From NCBI GenBank assembly GCA_965232615.1, contig OZ246985.1, forward strand, positions 434,001 through 498,000: a stretch of DNA of 64,000 bases, in the 5' to 3' direction. The DNA comes from UBA2779 sp965232615. Lineage in GTDB: Bacteria > Spirochaetota > Spirochaetia > DSM-2461. Of the stretch, positions 1 through 8,746 are shown piece after piece (position 1 is the stretch's first letter; each line of letters starts with the position of its first letter). The translations under genes were made by a program, and so were the position numbers. A model generated the notes under the pieces. It was not told the origin of the DNA. It did not search any database and saw only the letters and a program-made list of their open reading frames with translations.

Positions 1-2734
1 GTATTTCCTGGTCGTCCTTTCTGTGGCGTGCGAGAATAACGGACAACTGAGCTTCCAGGGCAGTTCGTCTCCACATAGGATCGTCCATCCGTGCCTCCAG
101 CTCCACGGCCCGGTTTTTTTCGTTTTCAATGTCTTCCACGGTTACATAATCGGTGTATGGGTATGCACTGAAGTTTTCTCTATAGTGGACTGTCTCCAGA
201 ACCACATCGATTTTTGGTATGACTGCTTTGCTGTTTTTCGCTACCTGGAGTTTCAACGTGAAAATCTCTTTGGATTTCACTTGAAATCCTACGAATCCAT
301 TGTTAATAGGCAGGGCGACGAGATCTTTTTCCATGAAGTCAGTCAGGGAGGCCTTCTCGGCGGTATAAGAGGTATGGAACTCGACTTTCGTTGCTTTGTC
401 GGAAAGATTCACGCCCCGAACGATCAGCCCACTGCCATCTTCGCTGCGTTTGATGCCGGTGACTTTGACACAGCCGGTGCTATCTTCCATGTTAAACCAG
501 GATTGATCGCTGCCGAGAGGCCCATCGTGGGCACTGGAGGATATCACTATCACATCGTTGTTGAACTCATCCGCCTGGGCCGTAACCCCTGAGTAGGCGT
601 CCCCGGTATGGGGACAGACGGCGTATTCGAAGGTCATTTCCCGCAGACACTGAGCATCGGGGGTGTAAATCTCGGGGCCGGCATCTCCAATTCTCGTGTT
701 GATTTCTTTGGCGATCCAACCAACGGAACGGAAGAGGGTAAGAGCGACTGTGCCGCCGTCAACAATCTGATACTCCGGCAGACCTTTGCTGAATACAGCC
801 ATCCCTTCCCGTCCATCGTTCAAGTCCAGGAATTCCCTCGTGTGGAAATAGGTTGACGGTTCGGACTCCCGGGCCCCCACAATCACCCTGGCCACATGTT
901 CCGGAACCTCTTCGCTGTATCTGTTTCTGTGAATCGGCCGCTCGGTGATATCGAATGGGCTGGCGGCAAAGGCTGTTTCCGCCTTGAATCCCGTTGGAAA
1001 GAGAGTCCTCACCCGATGATCTTTCACGGTATTCTTGAGACAGGTGCGGCATTTCACCACCGGAGAATTTGCTTCAACGGTGTAGTAGCTAACCACGGGC
1101 ATTGCCGCGGTTTCGCGGCTCCGTTCCGTGTGGCTGTTGATATCCGAGACGGGAAGATCCATCTGGTAGGAAACCCTGAAACAAGCTTCCCATGGGGTAT
1201 CCCTTATCAGCGAAATCTGAGCTTTTATGCCTTCTGTGGTAATCACCTGGTCCTTGTCGGGATAGGAGTAATTATATTCGTCCCCGGAATCACCCATGTC
1301 CTCCAGAATGCCAAGATTTAGATAATTTCGGTGAGTCTCCTTGAAATAGATGTTGAATGAGCCGTTGTCGTTCAAATCAAAGCAAATCCTGTTATTTTCC
1401 GAGTATCGAGCGCCGGTTTTCAGCGGTTCATTGACTGAATCCTGTTCGGTCACCACCTTGAAGCCCATGGCTGGAATATTTCGGACAAAGCGCGACTCTC
1501 CCTTCCACTGGACAACGGTGCTGCGCTGCCGAAGCATGGTGTTGAAGACGATCATGGCTTCATGCCCAGGGGCTGATGAAGTATCCGCCAGGGCGGCAAT
1601 GGTGGAGAGCTTGTCCTCCAGCAATGATTGAGCAAGTTGGTGAACCTGCCGGCTTCGCTGCTCCATGTCGAGGTGAACATCGTCAATACTAACCCCGCAG
1701 ATGCTGTCATGGGGATGGTTTTTCAACAGGAGTTTCCAGGCCTGATCAATCTGGTTCTTTCCGTAGTCGTCTCCCAGCTGACTGGCCAGCAGAGCCATGG
1801 GTTCCACCCGCTGTTCAAGCAATTTCTGCATCTGATCGTTTTGGATTTTCAGGTACATCCGGGAGGACATGACACCGGGAAACACCGATATGAACCGGCC
1901 ATCGTAGAGAGCCCCCGTAAGAACCGGTAGATCCGGCTTCTCGGCGTCAACGGCGCGAATGTAACTGTCGGGGTCGTTCTGAATGGTCTCGTAGTTCTCG
2001 CCGTTGAGTTTGCCGGTTCGGATATAGGGCTGAATATCATCGGGAATCATTTCCTGATCGTATCCGTTCATCATCAGAAGATTGGAGGTGGTGGCAAAAG
2101 GTTGGAGTTTTTTCACCTCCATCTCCATTCGCTTCTGCATGATGTCGCCGTACTCTGCCAGTCTCATGACATTTCGATAGCTGTTCAACAGGTAGATTGC
2201 AAGTATTCGGGTGCCGTCCGGGGATTCCCAAACGAATTCCGAAGTTACCCGCTGGGGATCCATGGCCACGCCTCTCCAGACGAAGAGTCCTTCGAGACCG
2301 GCCAGCTTATGGATTTGCGCCGTTTGGGAAATCTGGCCGAAGTTATCCAACAACCATCCCGATTTCATGCCTCCGCCGAGGGAGTCGGCAAGCCTTCCAC
2401 CGATCAGGAGATTGCGTACCAGAGACTCCTCACTGAGAAGCTGCCAGTCGGGCTGCAGGTAGTAGGGACCGATGAATAGAGCTTTCCGCTCAACATGGGT
2501 TCTGATTGTCCGTTTGGCGTTGGAAACCGACATACCGTTTTTTGAGAGTTCCTCGAAGTAGTCTTCAACCATGGACAATTGACCATCGAGGACAAACTTG
2601 TAATCCGGTTCCTTCTTGAGCATGGAAAACAGACCGTCGAAGAATGGGATCAGCCATTCATTCGTATAGGGGCTGTTAAGATACCACTCCCGGTCCCAAT
2701 GAGTGTGGGAAAGAATATGAGCTGTGTATTTCAT
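1..2734 (-). CDS. GH38 alpha-mannosidase (C-terminus beyond window edge)
   Basis: Probable retaining alpha-mannosidase that hydrolyses imported mannosides in the cytoplasm. About 911 codons are visible without a stop and the C-terminus lies outside the window. The N-terminus carries the family zinc-site motif HTHWDREWY (from about residue 10). The segment GWLLDNFGQ places the expected nucleophile at Asp130, and NHPHDSICG (His340-Asp343) supplies a further metal ligand region. No signal peptide is seen. The ATG start lies 5 nt past the stop of the upstream permease gene, with AAAGG about 9 nt before it. The gene is the last visible member of a binding protein-permease-permease-hydrolase operon, which suggests that the transporter imports mannose-containing oligosaccharides. 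The exact substrate is not determinable. The family call is firm because all three GH38 active-site blocks are present. Confidence 0.92.
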   Translation of the reverse strand, partial: MKYTAHILSHTHWDREWYLNSPYTNEWLIPFFDGLFSMLKKEPDYKFVLDGQLSMVEDYFEELSKNGMSVSNAKRTIRTHVERKALFIGPYYLQPDWQLLSEESLVRNLLIGGRLADSLGGGMKSGWLLDNFGQISQTAQIHKLAGLEGLFVWRGVAMDPQRVTSEFVWESPDGTRILAIYLLNSYRNVMRLAEYGDIMQKRMEMEVKKLQPFATTSNLLMMNGYDQEMIPDDIQPYIRTGKLNGENYETIQNDPDSYIRAVDAEKPDLPVLTGALYDGRFISVFPGVMSSRMYLKIQNDQMQKLLEQRVEPMALLASQLGDDYGKNQIDQAWKLLLKNHPHDSICGVSIDDVHLDMEQRSRQVHQLAQSLLEDKLSTIAALADTSSAPGHEAMIVFNTMLRQRSTVVQWKGESRFVRNIPAMGFKVVTEQDSVNEPLKTGARYSENNRICFDLNDNGSFNIYFKETHRNYLNLGILEDMGDSGDEYNYSYPDKDQVITTEGIKAQISLIRDTPWEACFRVSYQMDLPVSDINSHTERSRETAAMPVVSYYTVEANSPVVKCRTCLKNTVKDHRVRTLFPTGFKAETAFAASPFDITERPIHRNRYSEEVPEHVARVIVGARESEPSTYFHTREFLDLNDGREGMAVFSKGLPEYQIVDGGTVALTLFRSVGWIAKEINTRIGDAGPEIYTPDAQCLREMTFEYAVCPHTGDAYSGVTAQADEFNNDVIVISSSAHDGPLGSDQSWFNMEDSTGCVKVTGIKRSEDGSGLIVRGVNLSDKATKVEFHTSYTAEKASLTDFMEKDLVALPINNGFVGFQVKSKEIFTLKLQVAKNSKAVIPKIDVVLETVHYRENFSAYPYTDYVTVEDIENEKNRAVELEARMDDPMWRRTALEAQLSVILARHRKDDQEI

Positions 2735-2739
2735 GTATT

Positions 2740-3690
2740 TTAGCCTTTAACTCCACCTTCGGATAGCCCGGAGACCATGTTCTTCGCCAGCATGAAGAAG
2801 AAGAGGATGATTGGTGCGAGGGTCATGGTGGATGCCGCCATGATGCGGTCCCAGATGCTGTTCTTCGAGTGAAAAAGGGCCTGAATGGCGACTGAAAGAG
2901 TCCGCATGTCGCTAAAGGGCTTGAGGAAGACCGATGCGTAGAGGTACTCATTCCACGCAATGATGAAGCAGTAGACAAATACAGTTATCAACACCGGCCT
3001 GGAGAGGGGGACGATAATCTTCACGATGATCTGCAATCTCCCGTATCCGTCGATCAGCGCCGCCTCTTCGATGGACTTTGAAATACCACGGAAGTAGTTA
3101 CCCAGCATATACAGTGCTAGAGGGAGAGTTTGCATGATGTAGATAAGAATCATGTAGGTGAAGACCCCCACAGGACTTTTTGTGAATCCCAGAGACGTTC
3201 CCATTTGATAGAGGGGAACCATAAGGATCACTCCTCCAAGGAGATAGACGAACAAGGTTCCCCGCCTGAGCAGAATTCGACCCCGGAACTCCAGTCGGGC
3301 CAACGCATAGGCTGCGAATACCGCAAGAGTCATGGAGAACATGGTCGCGGCGATAGACAGGATGAAGGAGTTCAGCATGTAGCGGGGAAAGGGAAATGGA
3401 TTCTTGTCCTGGTATTTCTCCATAAGGAGTTGCCGCTGTTCCTGCGTCAGCCTGGGATTGTCCAGTATTGCCTCGATCGCCTCGTTCTGAGCCGCGTCGA
3501 TGGGTTGAAATCCCAGAATTTCCCTGTATGAATCCCATCTGACTTCTGAGGGTATCAGCGAGGGATTGGCCATGTCCTGAACATCTTTCAGGGAAACCGA
3601 GATAATCTGCAGGAATGGAAAAAGGCAGAAAATGACGATGGCGATGATGGCCACTCCTACCAGTGTGTTATTGACAATTTTCTTCATCAT
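2740..3690 (-). CDS. Sugar ABC transporter permease, MalG type
   Basis: Inner-membrane permease of a CUT1-type carbohydrate ABC importer. About 316 aa with an N-terminal membrane anchor and several further hydrophobic segments. The conserved EAA loop (EEAALIDGYGRLQI) that contacts the ATPase sits in the C-terminal half. An extended periplasmic segment of about 60 residues follows the first helix. I chose the ATG at 3690 (an in-frame ATG follows directly at 3687). A GTG at 3702 is also open but would overlap the ribosome-binding region. The gene begins just after the MalF-type permease stop, so the two are translationally linked. No ATPase gene lies in this operon; the MalK/UgpC-type ATPase at 35426 is a candidate partner (inference). 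Confidence 0.92.
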   Translation of the reverse strand: MMKKIVNNTLVGVAIIAIVIFCLFPFLQIISVSLKDVQDMANPSLIPSEVRWDSYREILGFQPIDAAQNEAIEAILDNPRLTQEQRQLLMEKYQDKNPFPFPRYMLNSFILSIAATMFSMTLAVFAAYALARLEFRGRILLRRGTLFVYLLGGVILMVPLYQMGTSLGFTKSPVGVFTYMILIYIMQTLPLALYMLGNYFRGISKSIEEAALIDGYGRLQIIVKIIVPLSRPVLITVFVYCFIIAWNEYLYASVFLKPFSDMRTLSVAIQALFHSKNSIWDRIMAASTMTLAPIILFFFMLAKNMVSGLSEGGVKG

Positions 3691-3695
3691 GCGAC

Positions 3696-4565
3696 CTACC
3701 ACTTCAGAATTTTTTTGATGTAATAAACGATGCCGATACCAACCAGCGCCAATTGAATGAATGCGGCCGCAGCGGCCAATCCCTGATCGATCATACCTGC
3801 GAATGCCTGCTCATAGATGAATACCGATAGAGTCTTGATTTGGGGCGAAAGGAGGTAGATATCCTCGAAGCGATTCAGATTCCAGATTATTCTTAAGAGA
3901 ATGGTTGTTCCCAGAACGAATTCGATTTCCGGCAGGGTGATTTTCCAAAAGCACTGCCACGAGTTGGCCCCATCGATTCTCGCTGCTTCGTACATACTCT
4001 TGTCGATGATTTGCAGTCGGGAGAGGACGAGCAGGTAGGTGATGGGGAAGTATTTCCACGTGGTAAATGCGATCAGAACCCAGAGAACCGATTCGGGATC
4101 TCCGATCAGATTCGTATCCGGGCTGATCAGGCGCAGCTTGTCGGCAAAAATGAAATTGAAAATTCCATTGACGGGGTCGAAAATAAACTGCCAGCCAAAT
4201 ACCATGGAGATTACCGGCGCGAAATAGGGCAGTATAATGAGGGTTCGGGCCAGGGAGCGTAGGGGAAACGTCCTGTTCATCAGAAGTGCCGTCCCCAGCC
4301 CAAGGAGTGTCGATCCCGCCACCGATCCAAGGAGGAACAGAAGTGTCGTCCAGAGCGAACTGTAGTATCTGGGGTTTGACAAAAGGTTTTTGTAGTTGCT
4401 CAGCCCGACGTAGGTTCGAGTTCCATCGAGCTTGACATCGAAAAAACTCAAGATGAAGTTAAGAACTGTCGGGTAGGCGATGAGAATACTGACGACCAGA
4501 ACGGCTGGAGCAACCAGCCCCCAGGCCATTCTTTCGTCTTTTCTTCCTGCTGTCCCGACAGACAT
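3696..4565 (-). CDS. Sugar ABC transporter permease, MalF type
   Basis: Membrane permease pairing with the MalG-type protein encoded downstream. 289 aa, about six hydrophobic segments, with the ATPase-contact EAA loop (YEAARIDGANSWQCFWKITLP) in the C-terminal half. The open frame extends upstream into the binding-protein gene, but that extension is a shadow of the other frame. The start at 4565 follows AGGAG and gives a normal short N-terminus before the first helix (GLVAPAVLVVSILIAYP). The gene starts 11 nt after the binding-protein stop and shares its operon. It belongs to the CUT1 family. The substrate is inferred from the neighbouring GH38 enzyme to be a mannoside. Confidence 0.92.
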   Translation of the reverse strand: MSVGTAGRKDERMAWGLVAPAVLVVSILIAYPTVLNFILSFFDVKLDGTRTYVGLSNYKNLLSNPRYYSSLWTTLLFLLGSVAGSTLLGLGTALLMNRTFPLRSLARTLIILPYFAPVISMVFGWQFIFDPVNGIFNFIFADKLRLISPDTNLIGDPESVLWVLIAFTTWKYFPITYLLVLSRLQIIDKSMYEAARIDGANSWQCFWKITLPEIEFVLGTTILLRIIWNLNRFEDIYLLSPQIKTLSVFIYEQAFAGMIDQGLAAAAAFIQLALVGIGIVYYIKKILKW

Positions 4566-4575
4566 CTTCCTGCTC

Positions 4576-5961
4576 CTATTGTTCAAGCAGCCTTGCCATT
4601 TCTTTCGTGGCGGCGGTGATTTCAGCGTCGATGTCTTTGTTCTCAATAGTAATATTGTAAAGCATCTGAGCCAGAATATTCTTGGAGAGAATGGTTGCAG
4701 CTTCGGGTAAGACGATTCCATCTTTTTCCAGGAAGTCCTGGATGTTTCCGAGGCCACTGGCAATCTCCATGATTTTGTCTCTTCCATAGCGAGAGTACAC
4801 TCCCCTGGGATCGTCCAGGAACGCATCCGATTTCAATACGGCGTTTGTCGTCGGCAGGAGTCCGCCGGGCTGAATGTGAACATAGGGGATGTAGTTCTCC
4901 TCGGTCATGAAGTACTCGGCAAGTCTTTTGGCCGCGGCGGTTTTCGCTTCGTCCCCGTTTTTCAGCACACTCAGCGACATTATCTCGCCGTATCCTGTGC
5001 TGTCGGAATTGGAAATGGTGGAAACGAATCCGGTGTTATTCACGAGATCCTCATCGAACTCGCCGCCTTCGAGGTCGGAAAAATTCTCGGAAGAGAGGGA
5101 CGAAGCAGCGACTTCGGCGATGGACAGATCGTCCATAATGTAGGTGGAGTAGTAGAACATTGCCATCTTACCCTGGAGGTAGTAGTCCCGGGCTCTCCAG
5201 GTTTGGGGACCCGGTGGGGTATACTGAGAGAGTTCTTTGTAGTATTCGACAGTTTCCCGAAATTCCGGTGAAGAGAGGGCAAGATTGCCGTCAGAATCGA
5301 ACAGATGAGCACCGTTGGCGGTGGCCAGGTGGGTGAACACCTGCTGCGTGTAGTTTTCGGGTTTTGTACCGATGAGGATGCCGTACTGTTTTTTAGCTGG
5401 ATCGGTGAAGTATTTCGCGGCTTTGAGGATGGCATCCCAGGTGGTGGGCGGTTCAAGGCCGGCATCTTCGAACCAGTCGGTTCGGTACCAGAAACCCTGG
5501 GCCGTGAAATGGAAGGGGATGCCGAAGAGGCGTCCGTCACCCATCCGCATCTTATCCACTGAACCGGGATAGAACGCGTTCTGACCAACGCTCTCGACAA
5601 CTTCAGCGTTTGCCCCGGCATCGACAAGGCCCTCTTCCAGGAAACTCATCGCATAGAAACTCTGGATTTCAACCAGATCGGGGCGATTGGCTTCACCGGC
5701 GGCAGCCAGTTGGGCGGTAAATTCATTCTCTTCAACCGGCAGCATGATGACTTTGATGTCAGGATTGAGAGTCTCGAATACATCCAGGATCAGTTGAATT
5801 TGTTCCTGGCGTTCACTTTGGGTTTGTCGGGTCCAGAACTGGATCTCCACGGGCCCTTGAGCTTTCCCCGCACCTTCCGATGTGCCATTGCCAAACACCA
5901 TGCTTTGGATGGTGAGCATGATAAGAGTCCATAGGAAAGTGACTTTCATAAAACGTTTCAT
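4576..5961 (-). CDS. Sugar ABC transporter substrate-binding protein
   Basis: Extracytoplasmic solute-binding protein (SBP family 1, MalE-like), 461 aa, first gene of the mannoside operon. A hydrophobic signal segment follows MKRFMK, and the mature part begins near NGTSEGAGKAQGPVEIQFWTRQ, the usual start of a type-1 SBP beta strand. No lipobox cysteine is visible, so it is secreted or anchored in another way. The ATG at 5961 is preceded by AGGAGG at ideal spacing. The longer frame to 5985 starts inside the operator region and is unlikely. The promoter region between this gene and the divergent LacI-type regulator holds two copies of ATGCAAATTGCAT in opposite orientation, so control by that repressor is likely. 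Confidence 0.93.
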   Translation of the reverse strand: MKRFMKVTFLWTLIMLTIQSMVFGNGTSEGAGKAQGPVEIQFWTRQTQSERQEQIQLILDVFETLNPDIKVIMLPVEENEFTAQLAAAGEANRPDLVEIQSFYAMSFLEEGLVDAGANAEVVESVGQNAFYPGSVDKMRMGDGRLFGIPFHFTAQGFWYRTDWFEDAGLEPPTTWDAILKAAKYFTDPAKKQYGILIGTKPENYTQQVFTHLATANGAHLFDSDGNLALSSPEFRETVEYYKELSQYTPPGPQTWRARDYYLQGKMAMFYYSTYIMDDLSIAEVAASSLSSENFSDLEGGEFDEDLVNNTGFVSTISNSDSTGYGEIMSLSVLKNGDEAKTAAAKRLAEYFMTEENYIPYVHIQPGGLLPTTNAVLKSDAFLDDPRGVYSRYGRDKIMEIASGLGNIQDFLEKDGIVLPEAATILSKNILAQMLYNITIENKDIDAEITAATKEMARLLEQ

Positions 5962-6128
5962 TAGAACCTCCTCTAATTTATGCAAATTGCATTTATATTA
6001 TGCAACTAATATACTAGCGGACAAATTTCACAATGTCATACAAGAAGGTAGAAATTTGTTGCAAAATCTTCTAAAATATATTAGCATTGCATGCAATTTG
6101 CATAAAATAACCATGTCGAGGAGTTCTT
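5962..6128. promoter_or_regulatory. Divergent promoter with LacI-type operator palindromes
   Basis: AT-rich intergenic region between the transporter operon and the divergent regulator. The near-palindrome ATGCAAATTGCAT is at 5980-5992. Its exact reverse complement ATGCAATTTGCAT is at 6091-6103. A perfect 12-bp palindrome ATTGCATGCAAT overlaps the second at 6086-6097. A half-site (TATGCAAC) lies near 5998. The two sites are about 110 bp apart and sit close to the two translation starts, an arrangement suited to repression of both directions or looping. The assignment to the neighbouring regulator is inference. Confidence 0.8.
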
Positions 6129-7097
6129 TTGATAACCATATCCGATGTTGCCCGTCACTGCGGTGTCAATGAATCAACCGTTTCCCGAGTTCTCAACAAC
6201 AATCCAACGATCAGCAGGGAAACCGCGCAAAAAGTCCGCCGCGCTGTGGAGGAGCTTGGCTATACCCCAATCAGGAAGCACAAGAATAGGCAGAAATCCG
6301 ATGAAATCATGTTGGCAATGCCGAACACATCCCTCTATACGCTGGGATCCACCGTGAAGGAAATGGCCCTCACCCTCAATGAGCTGAACTACGATATCCG
6401 CATTGTCAATCTCCACCAAAAGCGCCAAATTGATCCCGAAACGGCCAGGGAACTCTGCTCAAAGGGTACAGCCGGTATCATTCTCTATGGATGCATTGTT
6501 CCCGAGGAGACGGCCCGGGTTTTCTACAACAGGAATATGCCGGTGGTTGTCCAGCAGGGTCAGACAAAGCATCTGGTTTCGGTGTGCGTGAACAACTACA
6601 ACGGAATGAGGGATGCGGTAAGTTATGTCCTGTCCCGGGGGTATGAAGAAGTCGGATTCATTGCCTGGGAGCCATCGGATTACAATGTCAAAACCCGATT
6701 TGACAGTTACCGGAATGTTCTTGAGGAGAGTGGTTTGAACAGCAGCATGAATGCGTTTGGTCAATTGAATCTGGACGGGGGATACCAGGCGACGATGGAT
6801 CTCCTGGATGCTCATCGAGTGGATGCCATTGTCTATGCCACGGACATCATGGCATTCGGCGGTATCAAATATCTGAATGAAGAAGGGATCCATTATCCCA
6901 GGGACATAGGCCTGGTGGGGTTCGACGATTCCTACATGTCCGAGATTCTCGGGCTGTCATCCATGTATCAGCTTCTGGATGAAAATGCCGACCTGGTTAT
7001 CGAAAATCTGCTCTGGATGATAACAAATCAAACCGTCAGTCCGGCGAAGGAAATACTTCTGACACCAAAGCTGGCAGTGAGGGATTCGCTACGGTGA
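6129..7097 (+). CDS. LacI-family transcriptional regulator
   Basis: DNA-binding repressor of the LacI/GalR family, 322 aa. The first 25 residues (ITISDVARHCGVNESTVSRVLN) are the typical LacI helix-turn-helix, followed by the hinge-helix region near residues 45-55. The rest is a periplasmic-binding-protein-like sensor domain ending with the usual VGFDD and LTPKLAVRDS segments. Translation starts at a TTG at 6129, preceded by GAGGAG six nt upstream. No in-frame ATG would preserve the helix-turn-helix. It is divergent from the GH38/ABC operon and probably represses it in the absence of a mannoside-derived ligand. Autoregulation is likely because an operator lies only about 25 nt before the start. 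Confidence 0.93.
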   Translation: MITISDVARHCGVNESTVSRVLNNNPTISRETAQKVRRAVEELGYTPIRKHKNRQKSDEIMLAMPNTSLYTLGSTVKEMALTLNELNYDIRIVNLHQKRQIDPETARELCSKGTAGIILYGCIVPEETARVFYNRNMPVVVQQGQTKHLVSVCVNNYNGMRDAVSYVLSRGYEEVGFIAWEPSDYNVKTRFDSYRNVLEESGLNSSMNAFGQLNLDGGYQATMDLLDAHRVDAIVYATDIMAFGGIKYLNEEGIHYPRDIGLVGFDDSYMSEILGLSSMYQLLDENADLVIENLLWMITNQTVSPAKEILLTPKLAVRDSLR

Positions 7098-7123
7098 TAA
7101 TCTATCAGTGAACACAAACAGTA

Positions 7124-8114
7124 GGGCACCTCTAAAAAACCTTATTTCGTTTTTGGCTTGATCTTTTCCTCGCTGCTACGTTGTCAAAATGCTCACGTAA
7201 GCAGATGCGTACCGCAGGAGCAACGCTCCGAATGTTGTCAGAACCAGATCATAGGCTTCCTCCTGTGTCGAAAGAATTTGTTTCCATCAAACTTCAAAGA
7301 CGGTTCGCCTGTTTCCGGTAGATATCATGGGCCTCCTTCAGGCTGATCTCTTCAAAACAGATTCTGGTATCAGGAATACTCTGAGCCAGACCCGGAATAA
7401 CCGCGGAAATCACTGTGGCAATTTTGGCGTATCCTCCGACTGTCTGCTCGGAAAAAAGGACGATGGGCTGTTCATCTTCAGGAATCTGGATTACTCCTGG
7501 AAGTACGGATTCGGAGATGTTGCTCTGAGCCCTCCCTCGCTTACGGTGGATGGAAGGGCCCTGGAGGCGGCATCCCATGGACTCAGGGCCATTCGGCGGC
7601 GGCCAAAGCCCATGAGATCGGGGTATCCCGGATGAGCCCCTACCGCGACACCGTGAGATTTAGCCGCCTGCACCGCGGCATCCATGACAGGAGGATCTCC
7701 GGCATGCTAACCACAGGCGATGTATTCCGAGCTGATATAGGTATGACCTGACTATCCATACCCTGCGTGTATCTCCCTAAGCTTTCACCCATATCACAGT
7801 TCAAGTCGATGGTTCTCACATATTCCTCCTCTGGATTCTACGTTACCATGAAATTGATGATGCGATCCCGGAATGTTAGGAAATTGACGAAGTGGCGGTG
7901 TGTTCCTCGGGCTACGCCCTGCGGTACAAACCTGATTATAGTTTTTGTCGATACAAGGCGGCCTGTCTGTCACAGGCAGGCAAAAGCTAAGGGCTTAGCT
8001 GGGCTTAGTTGAGTATTTTGACAACACAGTAGCGGCGGAAAAGACCTGCCAGCGCCGTGCCCTGCGCGGCAGGCAGGTCGAGTCAAGAACTCAATAGGTT
8101 TTTTAGAGGTGCCC
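7124..8114. mobile_element. Inverted pair of MITE-like repeats carrying a pxpA/pxpC fragment
   Basis: A 991-bp block whose two ends are exact inverted copies of GGGCACCTCTAAAAAACC (7124-7141 and 8097-8114). The block is flanked by GTA on both sides (7121-7123 and 8115-8117), a possible 3-bp target duplication. Inside each end is the same internal MITE sequence seen elsewhere in the window, with the core TTGTCAAAATGCTCA and a region related to CTGCGGTAC. Between them lies the decayed pxpA/pxpC fusion. No transposase is encoded. The unit resembles a composite of two non-autonomous elements that trapped a gene fragment. Mobility as a unit is inferred. Confidence 0.6.
7294..7819 (-). pseudogene. 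pxpA-pxpC deletion fusion (5-oxoprolinase/LamB-YcsF remnants)
   Basis: The 5' part begins at a GTG (7819) preceded by AGAGGAGG and reads RTIDLNCDMGESLGRYTQG, the conserved N-terminus of PxpA (LamB/YcsF). It then loses frame. The next frame carries YISSEYIACG, a stop at the expected GFH position, HAGDPPVMDAAVQAAK and GVAVGAHPGYPDLMGFGRR. After about 80 residues of PxpA the sequence jumps into the C-terminal part of PxpC (KipA type): LPGVIQIPEDEQPIVL, then TVGGYAKIATVISAV. The middle of pxpA, all of pxpB and most of pxpC are missing. With a frameshift, a stop and a large deletion this is clearly non-functional. The intact enzyme would be the prokaryotic 5-oxoprolinase. Confidence 0.82.
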
Positions 8115-8141
8115 GTAAGTTCAGGCTGTGTAAGAAATGCG

Positions 8142-8173
8142 GCATTCAGCGTTGGCTGACCAACGCTGAATGC
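8142..8173 (-). other. Perfect 14-bp stem with 4-nt loop downstream of DUF1566 copy A
   Basis: The arms are GCATTCAGCGTTGG and its exact complement, separated by four nt. The structure starts 21 nt after the stop codon at 8195. On the coding strand no T-run follows, so it is a poor intrinsic terminator. The same spacing, stem length and loop length occur downstream of DUF1566 copy B (12128-12159) with a different stem sequence. Hairpins at this position are a known requirement for DGR retrohoming in the Bordetella phage system; that role here is inference. Confidence 0.75.
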
Positions 8174-8194
8174 AATAGTTAAATGGGCAAATAG

Positions 8195-8332
8195 TTAAAA
8201 AGCCCTCACCGCACGGACATGTATGGCGCTGTTCTTGGTGTAGTTGGTCTGGTTGCCATAGTAGAAGTTCTGTCCCCACGCGTTGCCGGCACTGTTCTCC
8301 GACGAGGACCAGTAGAAGTCAGACGCGAAACC
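8195..8332 (-). repeat. Candidate DGR variable region, DUF1566 copy A
   Basis: 138 bp at the 3' end of the DUF1566 gene, aligned without gaps to 11969-12106. Hypervariable positions span 8219-8322. The flanking scaffold (GGTTTCGCGTC on one side, GTCCGTGCGGTGAGGGC on the other) is identical in both copies. Of 23 differences, 16 have an A in one copy and the other 7 could both derive from A. No difference requires mutation of a G, C or T template base. Confidence 0.72.
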
Positions 8333-8746
8333 ACCTACTGAATCTTTCTGCTCATACAACTCATACAACTCATCCTTGGACGGCAAAAACCAGTCATCAT
8401 AGCCGTCCAGCACTAAATCGTTACAGATTTTCGCCGCGTAAGCCGTTCCTTCGTTATCACCAAGTGCGGTCACTATCATTGCTGTGTTGGATTCTCCGGT
8501 TCCTATGGCTGTGCCCGTGCTAACCGTTACAGCAGCACCCCATGGAACAGTAACATCGTGATCCTGCGAGGCCGCCTCCAGGTAAGTCCATCCATCGCTG
8601 GCGGCATTAGTATTCACATAGAAGATTGTCCCTCCGGCAGGGCCGGTATCGCCTACGATGAACACTTTTACCGTCAGGCTGAATTCGGCTGTTTTCACTC
8701 CAGTGTAGTTGCCCGTTCCGGCAGCCTTCACGGTGTATCTTCCGCC
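8195..8746 (-). pseudogene. DUF1566-domain lipoprotein, 3' part, copy A (gene split by IS)
   Basis: C-terminal 183 codons of a surface lipoprotein whose 5' part is at 10442-11020. The sequence GRYTVKAAGTGNYTG continues the Ig-like region, then IVGDTGPAGGTIFYVN leads into a DUF1566 domain (C-type-lectin-like fold) with DDWFLPSKDELYELYEQ and YWSSSEN, ending VRAVRAF. The 585 nt of the upstream part plus these 552 nt rejoin in frame exactly at the IS boundaries. The intact product would be about 376 aa from the preferred start. The last 138 nt (8195-8332) have the features of a DGR variable region when compared with copy B. The fragment lacks its own signal peptide or start and is probably not expressed as a surface protein while the IS is present. 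Confidence 0.8.

Noticed and set aside
7767..8012. 81-aa plus-strand frame
   Set aside because: It lies across the antisense of the pxpA start and a MITE-derived repeat, with no family resemblance.
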